64,000 nucleotides of DNA from Xylocopa sonorina (lineage: Eukaryota; Arthropoda; Insecta; Hymenoptera; Apidae), in the NCBI RefSeq assembly GCF_050948175.1, contig NC_135199.1, positions 4,096,501 to 4,160,500 on the forward strand, in the 5' to 3' direction. A model generated the notes under the pieces. That model was not told the DNA's origin, ran no database searches, and worked only from the letters and a program-made list of their open reading frames with translations. Numbering within the stretch: the first letter of the stretch is position 1; each line of letters begins with the position of its first letter. Made by a program: the position numbers and the translations under genes. Shown here piece by piece: positions 54,701 through 64,000 of the stretch.

Positions 54701-57700
54701 AATAGTTAGAGAATTTCAATACTTGCGAATGCTTTTCATAGAAATCTTGTACCAATTATGAAAACAATGGGAATTTGTACGATGAAAAGGATATAAAGAG
54801 AATCGTGTATCGAGTTGGATTCATCGCTGGATTTGTCAGCAAGGTTACCCAATATGTAAATCTCTATTTTACAAGTAGATGCAAGGCCAGCCGACGTCGT
54901 ACTTTATCTAGTCCCCTTGAATTTTGTTACGATATCATCCCAGACTTCTTCCCTGGGCTATGTTTTTGACACGTTTTGTCCCTCCTGTTCGCAATTGAAC
55001 GATCGTTAGATAAACCGTCCAGAAATTTATAATAAACACGACGATTAATACCGTGCCGTGGAATGTAGATACTACTCGGGTTCTAGAACAATTTACGTAC
55101 GTAGTTTTCCATTGTTTTCAGTTTCGAGCTAACTACCAGCCGATTAATCACGAGAGCTTGTTTTTCAGGCCACTATACATTTTTAGACCTGCACGCGCAC
55201 ACCACCAGTGGTCGAATCACGATAAAATAGATAAAACAAAAAAAGGGTGGGCTGTTTCTTAACTCCGTGCTCCACCGTGGTCGGTACTTTTCCATAACGG
55301 TCCCTTATCTAATAGATTCTAGGTGTTCGACCTCGGCGTGGTTTTTATCCTTCTGGAAACACTTGGAAATACCATTCGATTATATAATCCTAACCAAAAT
55401 TTTCGTAATTCCCCTCTCTATGTTTACGCACGAATCGCTGCCTCTGTTGCGTTCGACAATCGATGAACGATTAGAACGGTTCTTCACCGCTAGATTAAAG
55501 TGCAGCAAGAGTTCGATCGAATCGCTTATCTTATCTCGCGGCACTTGCGGGACGTTCCGAGCATTACCGTTTTCCTTGTAGCGATCGAACGTCTGCCGCG
55601 TTAGCTCGAGCCAGAAGAAATCGCCTGCAACCTTCTCAGGAACCGGACGAACGCGAGGCTGTTCGCGGAAATTCTCAGAAGTATCGTTTACACACGATCC
55701 TTTTTTCGCTTTTGCGGGACACGCACGACGTATCGCGGATGTGCCCGCCGGGAGGGACGTGATTTTCACGCCACCCTGACGATTCACGCGGGGAAATACC
55801 TGACTGGATTCTCGGTCATGGCTCCGGCAATGAGTCAGGGTCTCGATACAGCCTCTACGTCATCGGATGTTGCCAGGGGCCAATAACGAATCCCGACGCG
55901 TGGCTGTATTCTCGATTAAGGCCTCCACGATTAGACCAAACAGCGTGGCTATTTATCGTTACCGCTGTATCGTTTTCGTTAAACCGAGCCATACCAATCT
56001 CGGTCCTTGTCCAACTATTAATACTTTCCATTCGAGAAAATGAAATTTTTACTATTAAACGGGTACGTATTTTATTCATTTTTTACAAACACTATTAAAT
56101 ATCGTTATTTAGTGAAAGCAATCTTAGTGAATTTCTTACTTTTTGAAGTTTTGAGTGCGCTAGACGCGAGCGCGATGCTCGTCAGTGGAATAGGTACAAG
56201 AGTCAGACAGGAGGCTCGCTTGGATCGGGCGTTCGCTACTCCGCTCCAATCTAAATCGAGTTCCGCTTTGCTCGAGACATTTTAACCGAAACTGCAGTGA
56301 TATTTGTGTTAAACGCGAGGACGATATTTCGAAGGATTCGTGTTGACATACTGGCAGGTAAATGTTTGCCAACGGGTATAGGTATCTATTTTTGATCGAC
56401 GCCAGGTTTTTTAAGCGTCCTGCGCCGTTTTTTCCACGGCGAAGAAAAAGGTTTGAAGTTTGCCACAACTTTTTATACCGTCTGGAGTATCGAATTCCTT
56501 CGTGCGTACGCAATCGGGATGCAACGGTATTAATTCTTAGCTACTAATTTAATTTTCATGCTTTCGAGGCGACAGTTTATTTAAACAATAAGAAAAAACT
56601 GAACGCGCGAGTTATAATTCCGTTCGTATAAATTAAATCTTATACAGCTCGACTTGAATAGAAGCGAAACGCGCGACGAAATGCGAGAAACGGGTTTTCG
56701 AGGAGATCGGCAGAGTTGTTTCGCGAGAAGAAATTCTTGAAAGCATATTAGTTTTTGGAGCAATGAATTATGGAGAAGCGTTCGAGGGAGAACTATGATT
56801 CATTTGGTACAGTCATCAACAGTTAAGGCCTTCTGAAGTCGAACACACACCACACCTACCGTTCTCCGTCTTTTCCATAAACGATTAGCACTCTCTTATT
56901 GGCTCCTCCGTTTCGTCGCCTGATTTGCACGTGACAAACGAGATTATTCGAGTCACGCACCGCTCGCAGCTTTCTGGGACTCTGTACCTGCAGTACATGC
57001 AGTTTGCCGGTGAATATCCAAAGAGGCTCGTTTGTAATGCCCCGCGACGCGTTACTCATCGCGTTTGCTCTTGTTAGAAGTCGTGCGGTTGGATTGAAAA
57101 AACACGATCCATCGCTCGTGAAACCGCTCGTCGGATAATCGCTCGACGTTAGACACCGTGAAAAAACGTTCACGAAAGCGTGATTATCGGTGACCCAGAT
57201 AATGTTCACAATGGCGTAGAAACGATACGCACCAACTTATTCATGCGATGGAAGAGCAGAGACCTCCCTCGCGTCGACGAAGGTATAGCCGTGACGGAAT
57301 TACCAACGACTTTACAAGGCTTACGTGTTTCGTACGAGAAATAGCCGAAGCTTCGAGTTTTACTTGCAATTTAAAACGATTGCCACGGGAAATTCCTATT
57401 TAATCGGAAACGAGATCGAGTTAAAAATAAAAAGTTGACGAGCGCTGTTGCATTCCATTTATATTATTGTAATTCCTTCGAATTGATCTTCGAGTGCGAT
57501 GATGAAGGTATCGTTTCCCAATTTCTTCGCTTTTCTTCATTGCTAGCTCGATATTGACCCTGGTCAATTTTAGGTTTCACATTTATGATTTATTTCTACT
57601 GAAAGCGAAGCGCGGAGCAGCGGCTGGTATTATTTCTAAAAATAGGGTAACGGCGATTGAATAAAACGATCGCGTATATGCAGAGTGCGTCGGCCGACGG

Positions 57701-60700
57701 TTATAGATCACATAATAGACCGTGCCAACTGAGAACATAAGCGTGATTACCGCAGTGTAACCTTACGTATCGTGTAATTCCATAGTTTCGCGCTGGATAT
57801 AGCCGGTCGAATTGAAGGGTCGTGGTATTGTATCGGAATAGAACGGCGGACGAATTATTTCTTAGCTGGAGCGAACGCGATCCCCGTGTGATTCAACTTA
57901 CACGTAGAGATACGCATTATCTCCTCTCTTCATTTGACGCTTGCACGTGTCGCACGTTGCATGTCGCTGATTCGCCTCGCACGTGATGCCATCTAGTTCG
58001 CGATTAGTTGAATTCTGCATGTTACTTAAGTAGCACTGCCAATTCTGGAAATAATCGTCTAACGCGGAGGTTCTTAAACTGGGTGCACTTAATAATATTT
58101 CATTTTTATCACACGTCATTCAAACATAAAGGAAGTCAGGAAAAATTCATCCAAACAATTTCATTCGTCGCATTAAAGACTTCTTTTCCTAAGTCAAACT
58201 GTTTTAAGGATAACTGTGTTGTGAGATTTTCAGCTCAACAAGGGCGCTTGTTTAACGTTTTCGCTTATCAACACTTGTCCAAGTTATAGTCTTTTGTAAG
58301 AGGTTTTCAATTTATTGTCATCAAAATTGACTCAAATATCGCTGTAATCGTTTCGCTATCGTTATGTACAAGACAGTAAAGACTGCACGAGTGCCGAAAC
58401 AATAACTCGAATGACATTTATCGCTCATTATACAATTTTAATTTTGCGCGAGTAGATAGGTCGCTAAATAGTCGTCGAAGAGCAGCGCTTCTGGATATGT
58501 CTGGATGTGTAATAGCTCATTGTGATTTTCTCCAGTCGTATTTCAGAAAAGCTCCGCGCAGGGCTTACAGAAGCACTAAAACCAGGTTTATGTGCTTGCA
58601 GTGATCTTACGTTTAATGCTTTGCTCGGTGATCCTCGGAGTATAAATTTCGAACACCTCCTCTATTGCCGCCTTTGCATTTATTTTAATTTTCAAACGAC
58701 CAAGCACCGCGACGTTTACCGCCGTTCCAATGCATCGCGTGAATTGATGATTCACTGTTCATTAATAGACAGCAGTTGCTCGGTACGTAGATGGATACTT
58801 TGTTGATCGTTTGAGGCGCGTATCTGCCGCTGAATCACGCCCGCGAAACGTCACTTCCCATCTTTTTTTCCGCGTACAGTGCCCCCTACATCGGCCCCCG
58901 TCCAGATATGAAAGGGGGAATCCGTTTTCTCTTGTCACGTGTTTCGTTGGCGTTTTATTACCAGCGAACACGGAGCGTCACGAGGGCTTGACGTAGACGT
59001 AACAATTGTTATGAGCTTTCTGCGAATGGGACGCAAGTGCGCCGTTATGGGATATCATCTTGGACTTCGCGCGGTGCCATTAACAACGTCGATAACGGAG
59101 CTTCCTCGATAGCCGATCGGAGGTTAATCGCATTGTGGACCGGTGCGATGCAGATTCGATTCTGGAAAATAATACTGACCAGCTTGGACTTTAATACAAC
59201 CTTATCTATACCGTAAAGTCTACTAAATCAAGTTTATCTGCGTATATTGAGCCTATTTATACCGCAATGATTTTTCGTTTGCGAACGTATACTTGGAGCG
59301 TATACATTGTTATTAATATTTGTATCGAGCAGAGAACGCAGGCTACGCTTGGGTCGAATCAAACCACGAGGTACGAATCGTGCGATGCACAATCAGGGTA
59401 GTTTGGTTCATTGGAAGATCGCTGCTATCTAATCGCGCGTCATAGTTCCGCTTATTTATCTGTATAATTCGACGCTAATTAAGAGCCACGAAATTTCCGT
59501 ATTCACGGAGGAGAATTGTGATACGTGTCCGTGACAGAAATAATTCGTGGCCGGTTGCGTCAGGGTTGCTAAAAACAGCACGTGTTCATTCACAAGGCAT
59601 TGTTCGTAATCAACGTCGGTCACATGTTTGTTCCCATAAACGTACCTTTTGCAGTCAACGTGATCATTCGTCAAGTAGGGACATCGGGCGCAGACGGTAT
59701 TTTAGAATTGGGCGGCTTGTGCGAAACGGGACACCTGGTCGCATCGAAGATGGCGAGCGAATCAAACTTGCAGCGTATACTTGAGGTATTACAGTCTGAC
59801 GATAAAATTGAATTTTTCTTGAACAGACAAACTATTCATACGCGTTACTCGTATTCTTTACGTTCGTCACACTACCCTCGCTTAAGTTCGAATATATGGA
59901 CGATACAGATAACAGCTACTAAGAAATGAAAACAAATCTTTTTTATTAAAAAAAAAACTAGAACGTTTCCTGGAAATTTCATGCTAATCAGAATTTTTTT
60001 AGCTGGTCTACGTAAAATTAAATTCGAGCATATGCCTCTTACTCGTGACGTAAATGAACTTGGAGATAAAGTATGTATTATAATGATATCCACATACTCA
60101 TTTCTTTTTTTATCGATATTTCATTACTTGGAGCACTTTTATACAGAAATTTCGTGAAAATTATGTACGATGACGTTCGTTCGATTAAAACAAAAATATA
60201 TTGTGCAAGTCTCGTACGTTTCATCGATACAAAACGTATAGGACGTACTAAGATCTCTAAAAATTGTACACCTATTCAGCCAACCACATACTTATTCTTC
60301 AGTAGCTCGATGCGTAGTTCTTGTTTTACAGCCAAGGCTTCTAATATTTTCTACGACGCAACGTAAGGTCTTAATGGGAAGCAGACTTTCCTGGTACTAG
60401 TAACGTGAAAAACATGTTTCGCAATAGTTTCTTAAAATCAATGACACGTGCCTACTTGTTTTCTCCTTTCCATCTGTTTAACATTCGAACAACACTCGTG
60501 CCTTAAGAGCCATGTTTTTTCTTCCGTTCTCTCTAATCAATTTTCGATTACAATTCTCTCCAAATGTTTTAATTAAATTCGATGACATACAATAAACGAT
60601 ATTCTAAAACACTTCGTTGGATACTCGTATTTCTGCTAGTATTCCCGTTTAACGAAATGAAATTTCAGTGAACGTCGAGTTGACCGTACTCACCTGCGTC

Positions 60701-63700
60701 TGCCGGACTCTTATGACCTATTCTACTTGCCCCATCTATCGCACGCAGAACCGTGGGTAGTAGGGAGAGACTCGCACTGAATTCGTATTATATGAACTTT
60801 AGAAAGGTCAACAGTATCGTTGTAAAAATAGAAAACAAATGAAAAAAAAAAATTATTTTTGAAAAGCGAAAATGATAGGAACAAGTAGTACGTACGCAAA
60901 CTGTACCATCGAGCATCGAACGAGTGACACATCCAACGGCGAACTATCGACGTTAGCTCGCAGCGTGCTTCTATGCACGTCCGAAACGGTCATCGATCAG
61001 GAGATAAAGTGCACAACCGAATCGATCTTTCGTTGTAGGATATTATAAACATAAATGCAGACACGTTGCGCGATATTAACAGTTTTTGTTTGTTATTTCC
61101 GTGGCGAGGCTGCTAGATCCGGTGCTGCCCGGTTTATCGCGTGAAAAACAGCAAGGGGTCAAGCGTTCGCGGAGCGATAAACCCTGGTCGCAACAGGGAT
61201 TACCATGTCAGCCGCAAAGTCCCCTCGGTCCGGTTACATCTGGATTGCTGATAACTCGACCCCGTTAATGCGGTTCGCGAGCGATTTTTCGCGATCCGAC
61301 TTGCTTTCCCGGTTCGCTGTTTTGCCCGCGTCTCGTCGAACAAGTAGAATCTTCGAAGTCGGGGGTCAACGAGCAGTTCTTGATTACAGTTCGCTGTACC
61401 GAGGCACTCGACGACGTGACAACGTTCCTTACCCAGTTTCCACTTGTTGCACATCCTTGTATCGCAGCCGTCAGCAGCCTTTTTGTTTCGCCACTGATAC
61501 AACATAAAAATTGTATAACTGCGATCCTCGAATTTGCGAAACTAAGTCGCAATTGGACGTCTTTTCGTTTCAAGTTGCATGCAATTTGAATGCTTCTCTT
61601 TTTAATCCGTATGGTTTATTTTCAATTGTACATTATTCGACGCCATATTCCATTTCTGCAAGGATTCGTGAGAGCTTACGAGTTTGTACTGTTAAATCAC
61701 TATGACGTAATTCGGGTGGTTCGCGATGGAGAAAGGGGTAAATACGTTTAGAAGGCGTAACTTGGTCATTTTTGTCGCAACATCCCGTATTGTATCGAAT
61801 GATCTAACAAGATGCAATAGGGTTGCAACGAACAACCCTCTGCCACAACGCTTGCGCGTCATCCCCACCGCCAATGGGGTTTCCCTTGGATCCAACCGTG
61901 CAGTGACACAGTGCGTCAGAGTACTCAGGAATTGTAACCGATTAAGAGACTGATTGTGTTATTAAATAGAAGAATCTCTCTCTAAGATAGTGATTGCTGA
62001 GGTCCGGGGAGGGTTATCGGGATTTCCAGTTTTGGCCAGGCGTAGAGAAAGGCTGCGCATCGTCCAGCATATTGTATCGCGTCACGTGCATGGCTAACCG
62101 CGGTCGGTTCGAATATCTGGTTCAAGGCGGTAGGGTGCGTGCTCTTCGGCAGAAAAAAAAAAGAAACATGCACTCCGTTGCATGATTCGCGAATTGTCGA
62201 TTTTTTTCCCGCGTTAGCGATTACGACGCCTCGCTCGAGAACATGCGCATCGCGAGTTACAGGGTGGCGGAAAAGTGCCGGGGAAGAGACCTCTTGGGCA
62301 GGCTTCCTCGCACGAAACGTGTTTCCTCACGTGTTGGGCGTTGTGCATCGCGTTTCCAACACGTGATAGAGTCGGCGTCATCGTCGAGCGACATCTCCCT
62401 CCTCGTTAAAGAAACGTAAGCGCCGCCGGCCGTGGGTCGCAGTCGTAGTCGTGCCATATCGGAGCACGCACAACGTATCATTGGTGTCGGTGTTTTTGCG
62501 ACATCGTACGAAATCTGTTTGTTCTCTGTCGTACAATCTTTTACTATATCTACAGTATCACCGGTTCTATTTTTGGAAGATTATTCAAAGCATCACCGTG
62601 TTCCGTTCGCGATTTTCAACATGCACGCTTTTGTATTGAACGTATCGCTATTCGCTACTCCACTATAGACACTGACCGTGAAATAGGACATTTCTTTTTT
62701 GGAGTGCATATAAATTTCGAATGGTGACGTCGTCGAAAGGGAACAATATAGCAAACGATTCAAGGAAACGTTTGAACGGTGTTACCACTGGCGTGAATAT
62801 TCTCGGACCTAAAATATAGTTTCGTCGGGGTTTTTATTGGGCCGCCGCGAGATTCTGTTTTATTAAGGTACGATTCGAAGGAGTTGTTCAGATAGTGACA
62901 TTTAGAAGAGGAAGAAGTGTACTTTTCGTGTCACCCTCGCTTCGTTTCGCGCGTTTCTACTTTTTGGTGCACGATGGTGACGCATAGCATGGACAACATT
63001 TTGAACATGCAGTACTACCCGACGAACAGCCACATCGATGCGGTTGCGCACTCGCCCCCACTGAGGAAGAGGCGATGTTTGAATAAAGAGGTGACTCTTT
63101 TTTTTCCTGTTTGGTGGATTCGATGTTCGTGCGTCATTTCTCTCATCGAAGTTTTCCCGAATTGAATTATCGCGCAGTTTTGGCTTAATCTTTTTTCTTT
63201 CCGAGGAGAAACTCGACCTTCTCGCGGTCGGAACGGTCGTGTCATTTCGTTTCGCAACGAGAGAAAGCTTTCGATCTATCAAATGTTTTAATGCGCGGTT
63301 AAACGTCGGTAAACATTTGGAGACGGTGGATGATAGATAAAAAGTGCGAAGCTTGTGTTACGAAGGTGTAAAACGATGACTAATGAACGTACAGTGGTAC
63401 AGTCGGAACTGTGATTTACAGAAGACAGTTTACTTTGTATAATACGGAAATTTTTCAAACGCAAATTTAACATCACCCGCTAATAAGACGTTAAAATGTT
63501 TAATGGGACGATAATATACTAATAATCAACCATTAGCGATCACGCGTAAACAATTAAAACGTTTCTCTGTTGCAGCAAGATCCAATGTCTCATAGGATCA
63601 TTGAGAAACGGAGAAGAGATCGTATGAACAATTGCCTGGCCGATTTGAGCAGACTCATCCCAGCTGAGTACTTGAAGAAAGGCCGAGGAAGAGTAGAGAA

Positions 63701-64000
63701 GACCGAGATCATTGAAATGGCTATTCGCCACATGAAGCATCTGCAAGGTCTTCGACAAGGTACCGATCCGATCAAAGCATAAAACACTTGGATACATCGG
63801 TGCATACAAAGATTTGAAAATTACACCTATGTATGGCAAAAGTATAGCGGATGTATGCCGCTAGCATATGTTTCATTCGTGAATTGATTTGTACAATTTC
63901 CTGTGCGTTTTTCAGAATCGAAACACCCAGCCGTGACAACGATGCACACGCACCCTGAGGACAGCGTGGACAGCGTCTCCCACTCGACTGTAGCGTCCAC
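29350..64000 (+). CDS. cwo: Clockwork orange, bHLH-Orange circadian repressor (5' part; runs off the window)
   Basis: Coding exons are 29350-29414, 48001-48130, 63576-63759 and 63916-64000 (incomplete). Phases 2, 0 and 1 match at each GT-AG junction. Exon 1 gives MMETQNYWEDNSAHAMQVKYE. Exon 2 is an acidic stretch ending EDDEVYTKKKVSR. Exon 3 carries the complete bHLH at residues about 66-126, with basic region HRIIEKRRRDRMN and helix 2 EKTEIIEMAIRHMKHLQ. This matches the CWO/stich1 subfamily rather than Hairy/E(spl), because the basic region lacks the proline typical of Hairy. Exon 4 (ESKHPAVTTMHTHPEDSVD) is a Ser/His-rich linker; the Orange domain and C-terminus lie beyond 64000. CWO is a nuclear repressor that binds CACGTG E-boxes and competes with CLK-CYC in the insect clock. 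The start at 29350 has a good context (CAAG before ATG); a second ATG follows at once. The introns of 18.6 and 15.4 kb are unusually long compared with the neighbouring genes. Confidence 0.93.
30694..30728. repeat. (AG)n microsatellite
   Basis: About 17 AG units lie in cwo intron 1. GAGA tracts can bind GAGA factor (Trl) in insects, but a neutral microsatellite is the simpler reading. Confidence 0.85.
33279..33292. repeat. (CG)7 dinucleotide run
   Basis: Seven uninterrupted CG units follow a C run. Such runs have Z-DNA potential and are rare in genomes depleted of CpG by methylation. Confidence 0.8.
35342..35357. repeat. (GTAC)4 tandem repeat
   Basis: Four perfect GTAC units form a 16-bp palindromic run in cwo intron 1. 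No function is evident. Confidence 0.75.
38750..39510. promoter_or_regulatory. CpG-rich intronic patch with three E-boxes
   Basis: This stretch is markedly more GC- and CpG-rich than its flanks. It has CACGTG at 39079-39084, 39205-39210 and 39390-39395, and overlapping ORFs on both strands that look like shadows of composition. Candidate roles are a clock-responsive enhancer or an internal promoter of cwo. The composition is seen directly; the role is inferred. Confidence 0.3.
42965..42979. repeat. (GAA)5 trinucleotide repeat
   Basis: Five GAA units, then GGAGGAGG, in cwo intron 1. This is a simple purine-rich tract. Confidence 0.7.
50733..51226. mobile_element. Possible decayed TTAA-bounded element
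   Basis: The left boundary reads TTAACATGTTTGCTATCA. The reverse complement of the right boundary reads TTAACGCGCTAGCTGCCA. These agree at 12 of 18 positions, and most differences are transitions, as expected of old terminal inverted repeats. A GTGTGACGC word is repeated inside the left part. A 108-codon ORF inside (50896-51222) matches no transposase I recognise. This may be a remnant of a piggyBac-type MITE, or chance. Confidence 0.25.
52740..52876. repeat. 19-bp perfect direct repeat, 118 bp apart
   Basis: GATTCGTTTTACATTAACC occurs exactly at 52740-52758 and 52858-52876. Flanking bases on the left are partly shared (CCAG), on the right not. It is either a small local duplication or a pair of protein-binding sites. 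Confidence 0.8.
53327..53340. repeat. (AG)7 microsatellite
   Basis: Short perfect AG run in cwo intron 2, followed by CGCG. Confidence 0.7.
58064..58088. repeat. hAT-like terminal-repeat resemblance
   Basis: The words GGTTCTTAAACTGGG and GTGCAC at 58070-58088 resemble the terminal inverted repeat of many hAT transposons and MITEs. No partner inverted repeat or 8-bp target duplication was found nearby, and no transposase ORF is present. At most it is a solitary decayed end. Confidence 0.2.
62328..62365. promoter_or_regulatory. Paired E-boxes upstream of the alternative cwo first exon
   Basis: CACGTG lies at 62328-62333 and 62360-62365, with another at 62093-62098. The pair is about 610 bp upstream of the alternative start codon at 62974. 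This mirrors the paired E-boxes in front of the long-isoform start. It suggests that both cwo promoters are under E-box control. Confidence 0.45.
62974..63090 (+). CDS. cwo: Alternative first coding exon of cwo
   Basis: ATG at 62974 opens a 39-codon reading frame, MVTHSMDNILNMQYYPTNSH onward, ending RKRRCLNKE just before a GTGACT donor at 63091. The exon ends in phase 0, exactly what the bHLH exon at 63576 needs, so it would splice to QDPMSHRII and replace the 65 residues encoded by the two distal exons. A second in-frame ATG at 62989 is another possible start. The -3 base is A for the first ATG. The frame extends upstream without an immediate stop, but the sequence there looks like untranslated leader. 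The donor is not perfect (GTGACT). The exon model is inferred from phase, position and coding-like composition. Confidence 0.6.

Larger units (their letters stand above)
48131..63575 (+). other. cwo: cwo intron 2 (15.4 kb)
   Basis: Donor GTAAGT, acceptor TTGCAG. It contains the alternative first exon at 62974-63090 near its 3' end. I counted 14 CACGTG E-boxes by eye, with local clusters at 51354-51815 (three), 57944-57985 (two) and 62093-62365 (three). A 19-bp direct repeat and possible transposon remnants are listed separately. No other gene is recognised on either strand. Confidence 0.5.

Noticed and set aside
57898..58119. Cysteine-containing 73-codon minus-strand ORF
   Set aside because: The cysteines do not form a known zinc-binding spacing, and it overlaps the hAT-like segment. 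There is no support as an exon.
1..64000. tRNA, rRNA and CRISPR features
   Set aside because: Looked for tRNA B-box-like GGTTCGAATCC words, rRNA cores and regularly spaced repeats; none had a supporting structure. A tRNAscan-SE and Infernal run would be decisive.

Overview
The window is animal nuclear DNA: genes are split into short exons with GT-AG introns, spacing is wide, and there are no prokaryotic features. The encoded proteins point to an insect. The frequent CpG and CpG-rich words such as CGCG and ACGT, the compact introns in housekeeping genes and the protein similarity suggest a hymenopteran (bee, ant or wasp). That taxonomic call is inference; the species cannot be read from the sequence.

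Layout from left to right. (1) 1-4769 is non-coding upstream sequence, with a possible promoter near 480-600 and a possible degenerate TTAA-flanked element at 761-1015. (2) 4770-11305 (+) is a neprilysin-like M13 metallopeptidase, with nine coding exons visible; the start-codon exon is not identified. (3) 12933-13863 (-) is eIF3 subunit G, with two coding exons and a 5'UTR intron, convergent with neprilysin. (4) 14583-19364 (+) is the CHERP/Scaf6 orthologue (SURP, CID, RS and G-patch domains) in eight coding exons, head-to-head with eIF3g across a promoter region of about 330 bp. (5) 19365-29349 holds the CHERP 3'UTR, then intergenic DNA that becomes steadily more CpG-rich. (6) 29350-64000 (+) is the 5' part of clockwork orange (cwo), the bHLH-Orange repressor of the circadian clock. 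It has a first coding exon at 29350, an 18.6 kb intron, a second exon at 48001, a 15.4 kb intron, then the bHLH exon at 63576 and a partial next exon that runs off the window. An in-phase alternative first coding exon lies at 62974-63090.

eIF3g (translation initiation) and CHERP (pre-mRNA processing) are housekeeping genes that probably share one promoter. Neprilysin is a cell-surface peptide-degrading enzyme with no evident link to them. The strongest regulatory signal is in and around cwo. Canonical CACGTG E-boxes, the class bound by CLK-CYC and by CWO itself, are far denser there than by chance. They include a pair in front of the likely long-isoform start, a pair about 0.6 kb before the alternative exon, and a CRE+E-box composite (TGACGTCA, 4 bp, CACGTG) 2.6 kb upstream. 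I see no CRISPR array, no rRNA or tRNA gene, no intact transposon and no undescribed multi-gene system. The findings of interest are regulatory architecture, an overlapping uORF, alternative-promoter structure and a few decayed repeats.
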